Source: Mycobacterium sp. PSTR-4-N | GTDB lineage: Bacteria; Actinomycetota; Actinomycetes; Mycobacteriales; Mycobacteriaceae | NCBI RefSeq assembly: GCF_022348085.1 | Contig: NZ_JAKRFN010000025.1 | Coordinates: 27,804-91,803 of the forward strand | Direction of reading: 5' to 3' | DNA: 64,000 nucleotides | Notes under the pieces: generated by a model | What the model was told of the DNA's origin: nothing | What the model saw: only the letters and a program-made list of their open reading frames with translations | Database searches by the model: none | In this document: positions 49,765 to 59,146 of the stretch, in pieces | Layout of the letters: every line of letters begins with the position of its first letter | How positions within the stretch are numbered: the first letter of the stretch is position 1 | Position numbers and translations under genes: made by a program

Positions 49765-50082
49765 GACGACCTCCTCGCCGACATCTGCTGGTGTGCACAT
49801 GCCCGTTTGCCATGTTCCGCCTGTTGAACGGCCTTTTCATGGAGGCGCGCACACATTAAGGCAGCGGTTCTGTCTCGAAACGGTGATGGTCCGTTCCGGC
49901 GATGCGCACGGCGGCCGGAGCCTTTGCCGCGACCACAGCAGCACCCTCCGTCGACGAGGACGGGGGAACCTGACGCGTCCACTGCTTGACCGCTAGCTCT
50001 CACCGTCTGTCATCTTAGAAGACTCTTAAGTAACTGCCAAACGAGTGCGGACTTTGAGGGATTCGTCACACGTCGCCGACGG
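49765..50082. other. 318-base gene-free region before pks16
   Basis: Between the ispE stop and the pks16 start, both on the minus strand. It has the pks16 ribosome-binding site and the imperfect palindrome at 50014-50030. No convincing open frame or RNA gene was seen; M. tuberculosis has a small hypothetical gene (Rv1012) in this place, but I cannot recognise it here. Confidence 0.5.
50014..50030. repeat. Imperfect palindrome upstream of pks16
   Basis: CTTAGAAGACTCTTAAG has matching CTTA/TAAG ends and AG/CT inside, with two mismatched positions per arm. It may be an operator or part of a terminator for ispE. Confidence 0.3.
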
Positions 50083-51051
50083 TCACGCCGACGGTGTCGC
50101 GCTGGGCACCACCCTGGCGCCGTGCACCGGGCCACTGGCCACCCGCACCGTCCGGCACACCCCGGCGCCCGCCAATTCGGTGCCCACGTCCACCGCCGAC
50201 CCCGCCGACCCGCAGAGGAATGCGCACGTGGGCCCGGAGCCGGACACCACCCCGGCCAGCGCGCCCGCCTCGACGCCGGCGCGCAGGGTACGTCGCAGCC
50301 CCGGATCGAGGGTCAGCGCCGCCGGCTGCAGATCGTTGCCCAACAGCGGGGCCAGCGCAGCCGGGTCACCTGTGGCCACGGCGGCCAGCACCGGCTCGGC
50401 GGACTCCAGCCGCGGGGGCAGGCTGTGGTCCTGCAGATCACGCAACCGGTCGACCTCGCCGAACACCCGGGCGGTCGACAGCCCCCCGTCTGAGAACGCG
50501 AGTACCCAGTGAAAGGTGTTGCGGGTCAACACCGTTGCCAGCTCTTCGCCACGACCGGTGCCCAGTGCCGTGCCGCCGTGCAACGCGAACGGCACGTCGG
50601 AGCCGAGTCGGGCGGCCAGTGCGTGCAGATCCCGGCGGGGCACGCCCAGCTCCCACAGCTCGTTCATCGCGACCAGAACGGCGGCGGCGTCGGCGCTGCC
50701 GCCGGCCATCCCGCCGGCGACCGGAATCGTCTTCTCGATCGCGATCGCGACGTCGGGCGCACGTCCGACGTGCTCGGCCATCAGCTCGGCCGCCTGCCAC
50801 GCGAGGTTACGTTCGTCGGTCGGCAGCGAGTCCGCGCCTTCCCCGCTGATCTCGAGACTCAGCACATCGGCGGTCGTGACCGTGACCTCGTCGAGCAGCG
50901 AGACGGCATGGAACACCGTGGACAACTCGTGGTAGCCGTCGGGGCGGCGGTCGCCGACCTCCAGATACAGATTGACCTTGCCGGGCACCCGGACCGTGAC
51001 CGAACCGGTGGGAACCCACTCGGGGGCGGTATTACCGTCGCGCGCGGACAC
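50083..51051 (-). CDS. ispE: 4-diphosphocytidyl-2-C-methyl-D-erythritol kinase
   Basis: 322 residues of the GHMP kinase family. PVAGGMAGGSADAAAVL is the ATP-binding glycine-rich motif; VRVPGKVNLYLEVG begins the substrate domain. It carries out the CDP-ME phosphorylation in the MEP isoprenoid pathway. GTG start six bases after TAGGGT, so a leaderless transcript is possible in addition to read-through from ksgA. Confidence 0.94.
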   Translation of the reverse strand: MSARDGNTAPEWVPTGSVTVRVPGKVNLYLEVGDRRPDGYHELSTVFHAVSLLDEVTVTTADVLSLEISGEGADSLPTDERNLAWQAAELMAEHVGRAPDVAIAIEKTIPVAGGMAGGSADAAAVLVAMNELWELGVPRRDLHALAARLGSDVPFALHGGTALGTGRGEELATVLTRNTFHWVLAFSDGGLSTARVFGEVDRLRDLQDHSLPPRLESAEPVLAAVATGDPAALAPLLGNDLQPAALTLDPGLRRTLRAGVEAGALAGVVSGSGPTCAFLCGSAGSAVDVGTELAGAGVCRTVRVASGPVHGARVVPSATPSA

Positions 51052-51057
51052 CGAACG

Positions 51058-51063
51058 ACCCTA
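51058..51063 (-). promoter_or_regulatory. -10 box for leaderless ispE
   Basis: TAGGGT on the minus strand, six bases from the GTG at 51051. Confidence 0.5.
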
Positions 51064-51184
51064 ACGCCGCGATGAAGCCAGGGTGAACCCCACTCGGGGA
51101 ATGTGCCGTCGCCCAGCCAAGGCTTCGCCGGCTTCCGCCACGGCCCTCCCGGCGCACACGCTCAGACCGACGTCGGCCCAGGAC

Positions 51185-52126
51185 CTACGGGGAGGTGACC
51201 TGAGCGTCGAGTCCGTCGGAGGTGGACTCGACGGCCGCAGCCGGGGCCGCCTTCGGGACGATGTGCCAATCCGCGTTGCGCTGCAGCAGCCGCACGAAGT
51301 CCGCGATGGCCAGCGTCTCGCCGCGACGCGAGGGGTCGATGCTCGCGGCCAACAGTCGGCTCGCCGACTCGTTGCCCGACCCCGCCCACTCGGCGAACGC
51401 GTTGCGTGCGGTCTTGCGGCGCTGCGCGAACGCGACGTCGACGAGCTCGAACACCTGCTGGCGGAACTCGGCGTCGGTGGGCCACGGAGACGTCTCGTAG
51501 CGGTCGATCCGGACCAGCCCGGAGTACACGCGCGGGATGGGCCAGAACACCGTCGGCGAGACCATGCCGTAGCGCCGCACGTTGCCGAAGAACCGCACCT
51601 TCGCGCTGGGCACGCCGTAGTCCTTGCCACCCGGCTCGGCGGCGAGGCGCTCGGCGACCTCGGCCTGGACCATCACCATCACGGTGCGGATGGACGGGAA
51701 CTCGGCGAGCAGGTGCAACAGTGCAGGTACAGCAACGTTGTAAGGCAGATTCGCGACCAGCGCGGTGGGCTCGTCGTCGAGATCCTCGCGGCGGAACGTC
51801 AGGATGTCGCGGTTGAGCACACGCAGCCGGTTGATCTCGCTGTGCGAGTGGTCGGCGATCGTCGTGGGCAGCTGTTCGGCCAGCACGGGATCGATCTCCA
51901 CGGCCGTCACCCGGGAGCCACGATCGAGAAGGGCCAGGGTCAGCGACCCGAGTCCGGGGCCGACCTCCAGCACGTGATCGTTGCGGTTCACCCCCGACGC
52001 GGAGACGATGCGCCGCACCGTGTTGGCATCGTGGACGAAGTTCTGACCGAACGATTTCCGGGGTCGGAAATCAATCGACTTTGCCAAGTGACGAATCTCA
52101 GTTCGCCCGAGCAGCCGAATTGTCAT
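51185..52126 (-). CDS. rsmA: 16S rRNA dimethyladenosine transferase KsgA
   Basis: 313 residues. LEVGPGLGSLTLALLDRG is the SAM-binding motif, VEIDP the second, and NLPYNVAVP the catalytic NLPY. It dimethylates two adenines near the 3' end of 16S rRNA. The ATG overlaps the rpfB stop by four bases, the usual rpfB-ksgA-ispE order. Confidence 0.95.
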   Translation of the reverse strand: MTIRLLGRTEIRHLAKSIDFRPRKSFGQNFVHDANTVRRIVSASGVNRNDHVLEVGPGLGSLTLALLDRGSRVTAVEIDPVLAEQLPTTIADHSHSEINRLRVLNRDILTFRREDLDDEPTALVANLPYNVAVPALLHLLAEFPSIRTVMVMVQAEVAERLAAEPGGKDYGVPSAKVRFFGNVRRYGMVSPTVFWPIPRVYSGLVRIDRYETSPWPTDAEFRQQVFELVDVAFAQRRKTARNAFAEWAGSGNESASRLLAASIDPSRRGETLAIADFVRLLQRNADWHIVPKAAPAAAVESTSDGLDAQVTSP

Positions 52127-53250
52127 GACGCACCGATCCTTCCACTACAGACCGGCCACGCACCCCAACCCTGGCGCGCCCTGGTCACTTCAGCAATTGC
52201 GATCTGCTCTTCTCTCGTTGCCAGATCTGCACGCTGAGCATACCTCAGACCACCGTTTCGCTCCCAGGTGTTTTGGTCAAATTGGACGCCACCAAAAAAT
52301 CCGTTGCCCGTGTTGATCGCCCAATTACCTCCCGCTTCGCAGCGAGCGAGGGCATCCCACTGACCCGGGTTGGACACCGGCGGCACCTCGGTGCCCGGCT
52401 TGGCACCGATGCGTAGAACCCCGTCACGGGCGGGAACCACGATGACATTGGCTACTGGCATTCTGCCTGTTTCGGCGCCATTGACGCGGGCAACCGCGAA
52501 TGTGACGTCCTGAGTCCCGGGCATGCCGGGATCCTCGACGACCTGGCGGCTCATGTTGAGCGTGACGTCGGGGATCTGCTGGTTGTTCGGGGCGAGCGGG
52601 AGTCGCTCAGTGACCTTCTCGATGCGCACGCGGGTGACCGTGATCCGCATGCCATCGACGATGGCAGCCGAAGGTGCTGGATTCACGATGTCACTTTGCT
52701 GAAGCGGCGCCCCGGCGGCGTCGAGCAGCGCTGCGACATTCGGCGCCGCGAGTCGCACGGTCCGCACCGCGCCGCCGTCGTCGAGCTGAACTGTTTTGGG
52801 GCTCACCACCGGTAGGGCCATCCCGCCGAGCGGCACGCGGCTGCCGCGCGACGCGGCCAGCGGCGCCTTGTCGGTCATCCGCAGCTGCGCGAGTGCCTCC
52901 TGCACGGTCGACGCCGTTGTCCACACCTGCTCGGTGCCGCCGCCGTCGGTGGAGATCTCGAGGGGACGGCTGCGCCGCAACACGATCGTGTCGGACTGGT
53001 GCACAGGCGTATCGGCGGCCGGGAACAGGTCGTCGCGCTCGCCGACATCGAAGCCGTTTTCCTTCACGACATCGATGACTCGGCTCTTCATCGTCGGCAC
53101 CGTCATTGACGCACCATCGACGGTGAGCGTCACCGTCTTGTGCATCGCGACCGCCGCGCCGCCCGCGAAGACGAGCGCCAGCAAAGTCGCCAGGACCAAG
53201 GCCCGCAGAATGGGCGAACGCGTTCGATGAAGTCTGGTGATGGCATTCAC
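52123..53250 (-). CDS. rpfB: Resuscitation-promoting factor RpfB
   Basis: 375 residues from the GTG at 53250. A transmembrane/signal segment (about 14-37) precedes three DUF348 repeats, a G5 domain and the C-terminal Rpf lysozyme-like domain with the catalytic Glu in CEAGGNWAINTGNG. It cleaves peptidoglycan outside the membrane to promote regrowth. Only a weak GGGG sequence precedes the start, so regulated translation is possible. The 79-base gap to tatD may hold its promoter (TACCGT, GATACT). Confidence 0.93.
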   Translation of the reverse strand: MNAITRLHRTRSPILRALVLATLLALVFAGGAAVAMHKTVTLTVDGASMTVPTMKSRVIDVVKENGFDVGERDDLFPAADTPVHQSDTIVLRRSRPLEISTDGGGTEQVWTTASTVQEALAQLRMTDKAPLAASRGSRVPLGGMALPVVSPKTVQLDDGGAVRTVRLAAPNVAALLDAAGAPLQQSDIVNPAPSAAIVDGMRITVTRVRIEKVTERLPLAPNNQQIPDVTLNMSRQVVEDPGMPGTQDVTFAVARVNGAETGRMPVANVIVVPARDGVLRIGAKPGTEVPPVSNPGQWDALARCEAGGNWAINTGNGFFGGVQFDQNTWERNGGLRYAQRADLATREEQIAIAEVTRARQGWGAWPVCSGRIGAS

Positions 53251-53329
53251 GATGTCGTCGACCCCAACTTCTTGGACGCGCGCAGCTTCTGTACGCGCGT
53301 GCAGTATCACAAGACGGTAACGAAAAGGC

Positions 53330-54184
53330 CTACGTGCGGCAACTCTGCAGGCCGTAGACACGCTCCGCCGCCACCGAACTCTGTTCGGCGATCACTTCCG
53401 GCGCCCGGCCGACGAGTTCGGCCAGCGCACGAACAGTGTAAGGGAGGCAGTAGGGCTCATTCGGTGCGCCGCGGAACGGATGAGGGGTCAGAAACGGGGC
53501 GTCGGTTTCGACGAGCAACTGGTCCGGCGGGATCAGCGGCGCGGCTTCCCGCAGCGCACGGGCGTTTTTGAAGCTCACTGTGCCGGACAGGCTCAGCAGC
53601 CACCCCTCGTCGACGCAGCTGCGCGCCATCTCCGCATCGGAGGAAAAACAGTGGAAGATCACACTCTCGGGGGCGCCTTCTGCGCGCAGGACGTCGAGTA
53701 CCTCGGCGTCGGCGTCGCGATTGTGGATCATCAACGGCTTGCCCGTGCGCTTGGCGAGGTCGATGTGCCAGGTGAACGCCTCCCGCTGAACCGCCGGCTC
53801 GGCACATCCCTCCAGGCGCCCGGGCCAGTAGAGGTCGAGGCCGGTCTCCCCGATCGCCACGACCCGGGGATGCACCGCGAGGGTCTCGATCGTCGCGCGC
53901 GCATCCTCGGTCAACGCACCGGCACGGGTGGGGTGCAGCGCCACCGCGGCGTAGACCCGGGCATCCCATTCCGCGGCGGCGACGGCCCACTGCGCCGAGT
54001 CCAGGTCGTCGGCGATCGTGACGACGGCGCCCACCCCGACACGTGCGGCCCGGTCGAGGATGACCCGCACGTCCTCGGCGGTGCGCGCACCGCAGGCATC
54101 GAGATGAGTGTGTGCGTCGATCAGCGGGGCCAGCGGCTCGGGAAGCGGCGGCGGCTCACGCCGCTGTCGGGAGGAGGAGCTCAC
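53330..54184 (-). CDS. tatD: TatD-family metal-dependent DNase
   Basis: 284 residues. IDAHTHLD is the HxH metal motif, GETGLD supplies the Glu, IHNRDAD a His, and VETDAPFL the Asp. TatD proteins are 3'-5' exonucleases. The GTG at 54184 is chosen because it lies seven bases after the -10 box TAAGGT; a frame from 54208 would read into that promoter. Confidence 0.9.
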   Translation of the reverse strand: MSSSSRQRREPPPLPEPLAPLIDAHTHLDACGARTAEDVRVILDRAARVGVGAVVTIADDLDSAQWAVAAAEWDARVYAAVALHPTRAGALTEDARATIETLAVHPRVVAIGETGLDLYWPGRLEGCAEPAVQREAFTWHIDLAKRTGKPLMIHNRDADAEVLDVLRAEGAPESVIFHCFSSDAEMARSCVDEGWLLSLSGTVSFKNARALREAAPLIPPDQLLVETDAPFLTPHPFRGAPNEPYCLPYTVRALAELVGRAPEVIAEQSSVAAERVYGLQSCRT

Positions 54185-54191
54185 CGTCCAC

Positions 54192-54201
54192 ACCTTAGGG
54201 T
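54192..54201. promoter_or_regulatory. Overlapping divergent -10 boxes (tatD/metG)
   Basis: Minus TAAGGT (54197-54192) serves tatD; plus TAGGGT (54196-54201) lies nine bases before the metG ATG at 54211. The two hexamers share two bases, so RNA polymerase cannot occupy both. Confidence 0.5.
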
Positions 54202-54210
54202 GAAGCACAA

Positions 54211-55755
54211 ATGAGCGAGCCTTACTACATCACGACGGCGATCGCCTATCCCAACGGCGACCCCCACGTCGGACACGCCTACGAGTACATCGCCACCGAT
54301 GCCATCGCCCGCTTCAAGCGGCTCGACGGCTTCGACGTCAGGTTTCTCACCGGCACGGACGTGCACGGGCTGAAGATGGCCGAGACCGCGGCCAAGCTCG
54401 GCGTCCCGACCGCGGAACTGGCGCGCGCGAATTCCGACGTGTTCGAGAAACTGCAACGCAAGCTCAACGTCTCGTTCGACCGCTTCATCCGCACCAGCGA
54501 CGACGACCACTACGAGGCGTCGAAGGCGATCTGGCGCCGCATGGTCGATGCGGGCGACGTCTACCTGGACAAGTATTCGGGCTGGTACTCGGTGCGCGAC
54601 GAGCGCTTCTTCGCCGAGAACGAGACCGAGGTCGGCGAGGACGGGGTCCGGACGGCCATCGAGACCGGCACACCCGTGACGTGGACCGAGGAGGAGACCT
54701 ACTTCTTCCGGCTCTCCGCCTACGCGGAGCGGCTGCTCGCCCTCTACGCCGAGCACCCGGAGTTCATCGAGCCGGACGTGCGCCGCAACGAGATCGTCAG
54801 CTTCGTCTCGGGCGGGCTGCGTGATCTCTCGATCTCCCGCACGACGTTCGACTGGGGCGTTCCGGTACCCGACCACCCCGACCACGTCATGTACGTGTGG
54901 GTGGACGCGCTGACCAACTATCTGACGGGCGTGGGCTTCCCGGACACCGAGTCCGCGGCGTTCCGGCGGTACTGGCCGGCCGACCTGCACATGATCGGCA
55001 AGGACATCATCCGGTTCCACACCGTCTACTGGCCGGCGTTCCTGATGTCGGCGGGCATCGAGCTGCCGAAGAAGGTCTTCGCGCACGGCTTCCTGTTCAA
55101 CCGCGGCGAGAAGATGAGCAAGTCGATCGGCAACACCGTCGACCCGGCCAACCTGGTCGACACGTTCGGGCTCGACCAGCTGCGCTACTTCCTGCTGCGT
55201 GAGGTGCCCTTCGGTCAGGACGGCAGCTACAGCGAGGACGGCATCATCGCGCGGATCAACGCCGACCTGGCCAACGAGTTCGGCAACCTGGCGCAGCGCT
55301 CGTTGTCGATGGTCGCCAAGAATCTCGACGGCATCGTGCCCGAACCCGGCGACTTCACCCCTGAGGATCTCGAGCTGCTGGCCGCGGCCGACGAGCTGTT
55401 GGAGCGGGTGCGCGCGCACTACGCGGCGACGGCCATGCATCTGGCACTGGAGGCGATCTGGTCGGTGCTCGGCGCGGCGAATCGCTACTTCTCGGCACAG
55501 GAGCCGTGGGTGCTGCGCAAGACCGACCCGCAGCGCTTCGCCACGGTGCTCTACACCACGCTCGAGGTGGTCCGGATCGCGACGCTGCTCAGCCAGCCGG
55601 TGATGCCGGAATCGACGTCCCGCCTGCTCGACCTTCTCGGCCAGCCTGCCGATCAGCGCTCTTTCGCCGCCGTGCCGGTTCGGCTTGCTCCCGGTGCCGC
55701 ACTGCCGGCGCCGAGCGGGGTCTTCCCGCGATACCAAGCCGACCCCCAGGGATAG
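54211..55755 (+). CDS. metG: Methionyl-tRNA synthetase
   Basis: 514 residues. PHVGHAY is the HIGH motif and EKMSKSIG the KMSKS loop. No zinc-knuckle cysteines occur in the connective peptide, so it is the short, zinc-free type. It charges tRNA-Met. Divergent from tatD with 26 bases between the chosen starts. Confidence 0.96.
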   Translation: MSEPYYITTAIAYPNGDPHVGHAYEYIATDAIARFKRLDGFDVRFLTGTDVHGLKMAETAAKLGVPTAELARANSDVFEKLQRKLNVSFDRFIRTSDDDHYEASKAIWRRMVDAGDVYLDKYSGWYSVRDERFFAENETEVGEDGVRTAIETGTPVTWTEEETYFFRLSAYAERLLALYAEHPEFIEPDVRRNEIVSFVSGGLRDLSISRTTFDWGVPVPDHPDHVMYVWVDALTNYLTGVGFPDTESAAFRRYWPADLHMIGKDIIRFHTVYWPAFLMSAGIELPKKVFAHGFLFNRGEKMSKSIGNTVDPANLVDTFGLDQLRYFLLREVPFGQDGSYSEDGIIARINADLANEFGNLAQRSLSMVAKNLDGIVPEPGDFTPEDLELLAAADELLERVRAHYAATAMHLALEAIWSVLGAANRYFSAQEPWVLRKTDPQRFATVLYTTLEVVRIATLLSQPVMPESTSRLLDLLGQPADQRSFAAVPVRLAPGAALPAPSGVFPRYQADPQG

Positions 55756-55781
55756 GCGCAGGTGTGATACGCATCACGTCG

Positions 55782-55808
55782 TGTCACACCGAGGCGGTCA
55801 CCGGTGTC
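55782..55808 (+). promoter_or_regulatory. ECF41-type promoter
   Basis: TGTCACA (55782-55788), 16 bases, then TGTC (55805-55808) fits the ECF41/SigJ promoter pattern TGTCACA-N16-CGTC with one mismatch. It lies 36 bases before the start of the oxidoreductase-sigma factor operon, so autoregulation is inferred. Confidence 0.6.
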
Positions 55809-55843
55809 TCGAGGTCACAAGCACCTCGGATGAAGGAGACACC

Positions 55844-57019
55844 ATGACCGAATCCCAGCCCCGCGTCGTTGTCATCGGCGGCGGCTACGCCGGCGTGATG
55901 GCCGCCAACCGGTTGATGTCACGTGACGATCTGACCGTGACGTTGGTGAACCCGCGACCGCAGTTCGTGGAGCGCATCCGACTGCACCAAATGGTCGTCG
56001 GGAACCACGATGCGGCCACGTCGTACGACCGCGTGCTCAACGGCGGGGTGCGCGTCCTCGTCGACAGCGTCGCACACATCGATGCCGCCGCCCGCCGCCT
56101 CGCACTGTCCTCCGGGGCGGAGCTGGCGTACGACTACCTCGTCTACGCCGCGGGCAGTACCGGTGCGGCCCCGGCGTCGGTGCCGGGTGCGGCCGAGTTC
56201 GCCTATCCGATCAGCGAGTGGGAGCACGCCGAGGCACTGCGCGAACGGCTGGCCGACGTACCGCTGCCCGGGCCGATCGTCGTGGTCGGGGCGGGCCTGA
56301 CCGGCATCGAGACGGCCGCCGAACTCGCCGAGGCCGGCCGCCCCGTCACGCTGGTGAGCACCGAGATCGGGCCGTCGCTGAGTCGGCCCGGCCGCCGCTC
56401 GGTGACCAAGCGTCTGCGCCGACTGGGGGTGACGATGCTGGATGGCGCCGGGGCGTCGGTCACCGCGGTCGGGCCCGATCACGTCGTGCTGGCCGATGGC
56501 CGCCGGCTCGGCAGCGCCGCGACGGTGTGGAGCGCCGGCTTCGGCGTTCCCGCGCTGGCCGCGACGAGCGGCCTGACCACCGACGGGATGGGGCGGCTCA
56601 TCACCGACGAGACGTACACCAGCCTGGACGACGAGCGCATCGTCGGCGCGGGCGACGCCGTGGCGCCGTCGCGGCGGCCGTACCGGATGAGCTGCCAGGC
56701 GAGCCTGCCGATGGGGGTGCTGGCCGCCGACACCGTGCTGGCACGGCTGGCGGGCGACGAGCCATCGCAACGGTCGGTGCCGATGACCGCGCAGTGCATC
56801 AGCCTCGGGCGGCGCGCGGGCACCCTGCAGCTGCAACGCAAGGACGACACCCCGGTCCCCGTGTTCATCGGCGGGCGTGCCGGCGCGGTCATCAAGGAAC
56901 AGGTGTGCCGGTGGACGGTGACGTGGATGGCCGGTGAAGCCGCCGCGCCGGGGTCCTACCGGTCATTGAAGGGGCCCGAACGCACCGCTCCCGCGCCCGA
57001 GACGGTGGCGAACCGGTGA
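55844..57019 (+). CDS. FAD-dependent NAD(P) oxidoreductase (NDH-2-like)
   Basis: 391 residues. GGGYAG at the N terminus binds FAD, VVVGAGLTGIETA binds NAD(P)H, and VGAGDAVAP near 265-275 is the third conserved segment. Pyridine nucleotide-disulphide oxidoreductase fold of NDH-2/FSP1 type without disulphide cysteines. ATG with GAAGGAG. It overlaps the sigma factor gene by four bases; ECF41 sigma factors are often coded beside an oxidoreductase, their presumed partner. Confidence 0.85.
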   Translation: MTESQPRVVVIGGGYAGVMAANRLMSRDDLTVTLVNPRPQFVERIRLHQMVVGNHDAATSYDRVLNGGVRVLVDSVAHIDAAARRLALSSGAELAYDYLVYAAGSTGAAPASVPGAAEFAYPISEWEHAEALRERLADVPLPGPIVVVGAGLTGIETAAELAEAGRPVTLVSTEIGPSLSRPGRRSVTKRLRRLGVTMLDGAGASVTAVGPDHVVLADGRRLGSAATVWSAGFGVPALAATSGLTTDGMGRLITDETYTSLDDERIVGAGDAVAPSRRPYRMSCQASLPMGVLAADTVLARLAGDEPSQRSVPMTAQCISLGRRAGTLQLQRKDDTPVPVFIGGRAGAVIKEQVCRWTVTWMAGEAAAPGSYRSLKGPERTAPAPETVANR

Positions 57020-57897
57020 GCGAACACGCCGAGCGGTTCACCGCGCTGCGGCCGCTGCTGTTCACGATCGCCTACGAAATCTTGGGCAGCGCAACGGAAT
57101 CCGACGATGTTCTGCAGGAGAGCTATCTGCGGTGGGCGCAGGTCGAGCTGAGCGGGGTGGCCGACACCAGGGCCTACCTCGCCCGGCTCGTCACCCGCCA
57201 GGCACTCAACGCCCTGCGCGCCCAGTCCCGGCGGAAGGAGACCTACGTCGGGCCGTGGCTCCCCGAACCGCTACTCACCGACGCCGATCCGTCGGCGGAT
57301 GTGGTGCTCGCCGAGTCGGTCTCGATGGCGATGCTCGTGGTGCTGGAGACGCTGAGCCCGGACGAGCGCGCGGTGTTCGTGCTGCGCGAGGTGTTCGGCT
57401 TCGACCACGACGAGATCGCTTCGACGCTCGGCAAGTCGACGGCCGCTGTGCGGCAGATGGCCCACCGAGCACGGCAACACGTGCAGTCCCGGCGCAAACG
57501 CTTCGAGCCCGTCGACCCGCAGTTCTCGGCGGAACTCACCACGCGGTTCTTCACCGCGGCGGCGACCGGGGACCTCGACGGGCTGATGGCCATGCTCACC
57601 CCGGACGTCGTGTGGACCGCCGACAGCGACGGCAAGGTGAGCGCTGCGCGCCGGCCCGTCGCCGGAGCCGAACGCGTCGCCCGCCTGGTGATGGGCCTGG
57701 TTCGGCTGGGCGGGCCCGAGGGCCGCGTCGAGCCGGCCGTGTACAACAACACGCCGGCACTGGTGCTCTACACCGGCGACCGGCTCGAGGGCGTGGTGCT
57801 GATCGACATCAACGACGGCAAGATCGCGAACTTCTATGCGATGCGCAACCCCGAGAAGCTCGCCACGGTGATGGTGCCGCGGCGTATCGGCCGATAA
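57016..57897 (+). CDS. ECF41 sigma factor with SnoaL-like C terminus
   Basis: 293 residues. Sigma regions 2 and 4 cover about 1-165 (ESDDVLQESYLRWAQ; FDHDEIASTLGKSTAAVRQM). The linker has the typical WLPEPL. A SnoaL-like domain (about 175-290) with DSDGK and NPEKL follows, the mark of ECF41 factors such as SigJ, where it controls sigma activity in place of an anti-sigma factor. Coupled to the oxidoreductase by ATGA. Confidence 0.9.
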   Translation: MSEHAERFTALRPLLFTIAYEILGSATESDDVLQESYLRWAQVELSGVADTRAYLARLVTRQALNALRAQSRRKETYVGPWLPEPLLTDADPSADVVLAESVSMAMLVVLETLSPDERAVFVLREVFGFDHDEIASTLGKSTAAVRQMAHRARQHVQSRRKRFEPVDPQFSAELTTRFFTAAATGDLDGLMAMLTPDVVWTADSDGKVSAARRPVAGAERVARLVMGLVRLGGPEGRVEPAVYNNTPALVLYTGDRLEGVVLIDINDGKIANFYAMRNPEKLATVMVPRRIGR

Positions 57898-57904
57898 TGA
57901 CCCG

Positions 57905-59146
57905 GTGCGCATCGACCGGCTCGGCACCCTGGGCGCTGCCCCGTCGGTCCTGCGCGCGCTCGCGACCGCAGCCGCCCAGCGAGGCCTACCGCCGCCGGCC
58001 GCCCTGATCGGCGACTGGTTCGGCTCACGCGCGGTGATCGCGCCGAGCGTGGCGGTGTCCCCCGTGCCGACCGGCTCAGCGTTCGACGTTCCCGTCGGGG
58101 CGCGCGACGACGGCCCCGTAGGCGGCGGATGGTTCGGCCACCTGTCCTACCCCGACCCGGGTGCCGACGGGCGTGGACCGCGGGTGCCCGAGGCCGCGGG
58201 CGGCTGGTCGGACACCGTGCTGCGGTGCGCCGCCGACGGCACCTGGTGGCACGAAAGCCTCAGCGGCGCAGCGATAGCCGACTGGGTCGGTGAGGCACTA
58301 CAGGCGCCTGCGGCACCGAAGCCGGCCTCCGTCACATGGCGTGACGCGGATCGCGAGGCCCACCAGCGCGGCGTGCACGCATGCCTGGCGGCGATCGGCG
58401 CGGGCGAGGTGTACCAGGCGTGCGTGTGCACACAATTCCGCGGCACCCTGCACGGCGAGCCGGTCGACTTCTTCGCCGACGCGGTGGCGCGCACCGCTCC
58501 CGCGCGGGCCGCATTCCTGGCGGGCGCCTGGGGTGCGGTCGCATCGCTGTCTCCGGAGCTGTTCCTGCGCCGATGCGGCGAGGCCGTCATCTCGAGCCCG
58601 ATCAAGGGCACGCTGCCCCGGCACGCCGACCCGGCCGAGCTGCGCGCGTCGGTCAAGGACGTCGCGGAGAACATCATGATCGTCGACCTGGTCCGCAACG
58701 ATCTGGGCCGGGTCGCCCGCACCGGGACCGTCGTGGTGCCCGAGCTCCTGGCCGTCCGCCCGGCGCCGGGGGTCTGGCATCTGGTGTCGACGGTGTCGGC
58801 TCGGGTTCCCGTCGACGTGCCGATGGCCGCGATCCTCGCGGCGACCTTCCCGCCGGCCTCGGTCACCGGGACGCCGAAGACTCGGGCTCGGGAGCTGCTC
58901 CGCCAGTGGGAACCGCAGCGTCGCGGAATCTACTGCGGCACTGCCGGTTTGGCGTCGCCTGTGGCTGGATGCGAGCTGAACGTCGCGATCCGCACGGTGC
59001 AGTTCACCGCCGAGGGCGATGCCGTACTCGGCGTCGGCGGCGGTATCACCGCGGACTCCGATCCGTTGCGCGAGTGGGAGGAGTGCCTCCACAAGGCGGC
59101 GCCCATCGTTGGCGATCAGGCGCGGGCGCGCAGCACCGCGTCGTAG
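57905..59146 (+). CDS. pabB: Aminodeoxychorismate synthase component I
   Basis: 413 residues of the chorismate-binding family. SPIKGTLPR, VDLVRNDLGRVA and SVTGTPKTRA are the active-site segments. It makes aminodeoxychorismate for folate synthesis. GTG start with GATAAT six bases upstream, overlapping the sigma factor stop. The last 31 bases overlap the convergent rsmI. Confidence 0.88.
   Translation: MRIDRLGTLGAAPSVLRALATAAAQRGLPPPAALIGDWFGSRAVIAPSVAVSPVPTGSAFDVPVGARDDGPVGGGWFGHLSYPDPGADGRGPRVPEAAGGWSDTVLRCAADGTWWHESLSGAAIADWVGEALQAPAAPKPASVTWRDADREAHQRGVHACLAAIGAGEVYQACVCTQFRGTLHGEPVDFFADAVARTAPARAAFLAGAWGAVASLSPELFLRRCGEAVISSPIKGTLPRHADPAELRASVKDVAENIMIVDLVRNDLGRVARTGTVVVPELLAVRPAPGVWHLVSTVSARVPVDVPMAAILAATFPPASVTGTPKTRARELLRQWEPQRRGIYCGTAGLASPVAGCELNVAIRTVQFTAEGDAVLGVGGGITADSDPLREWEECLHKAAPIVGDQARARSTAS

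Noticed and set aside
47395..49827. An 810-codon open frame antisense to the ABC ATPase and pks16
   Set aside because: Mirror of two certain genes; no recognisable domain.
51088..51099. CCCCACTCGGGG, similar to the cluster motif
   Set aside because: A simple palindrome near ispE, outside the cluster and lacking the TCCCCC run; treated as a chance match.
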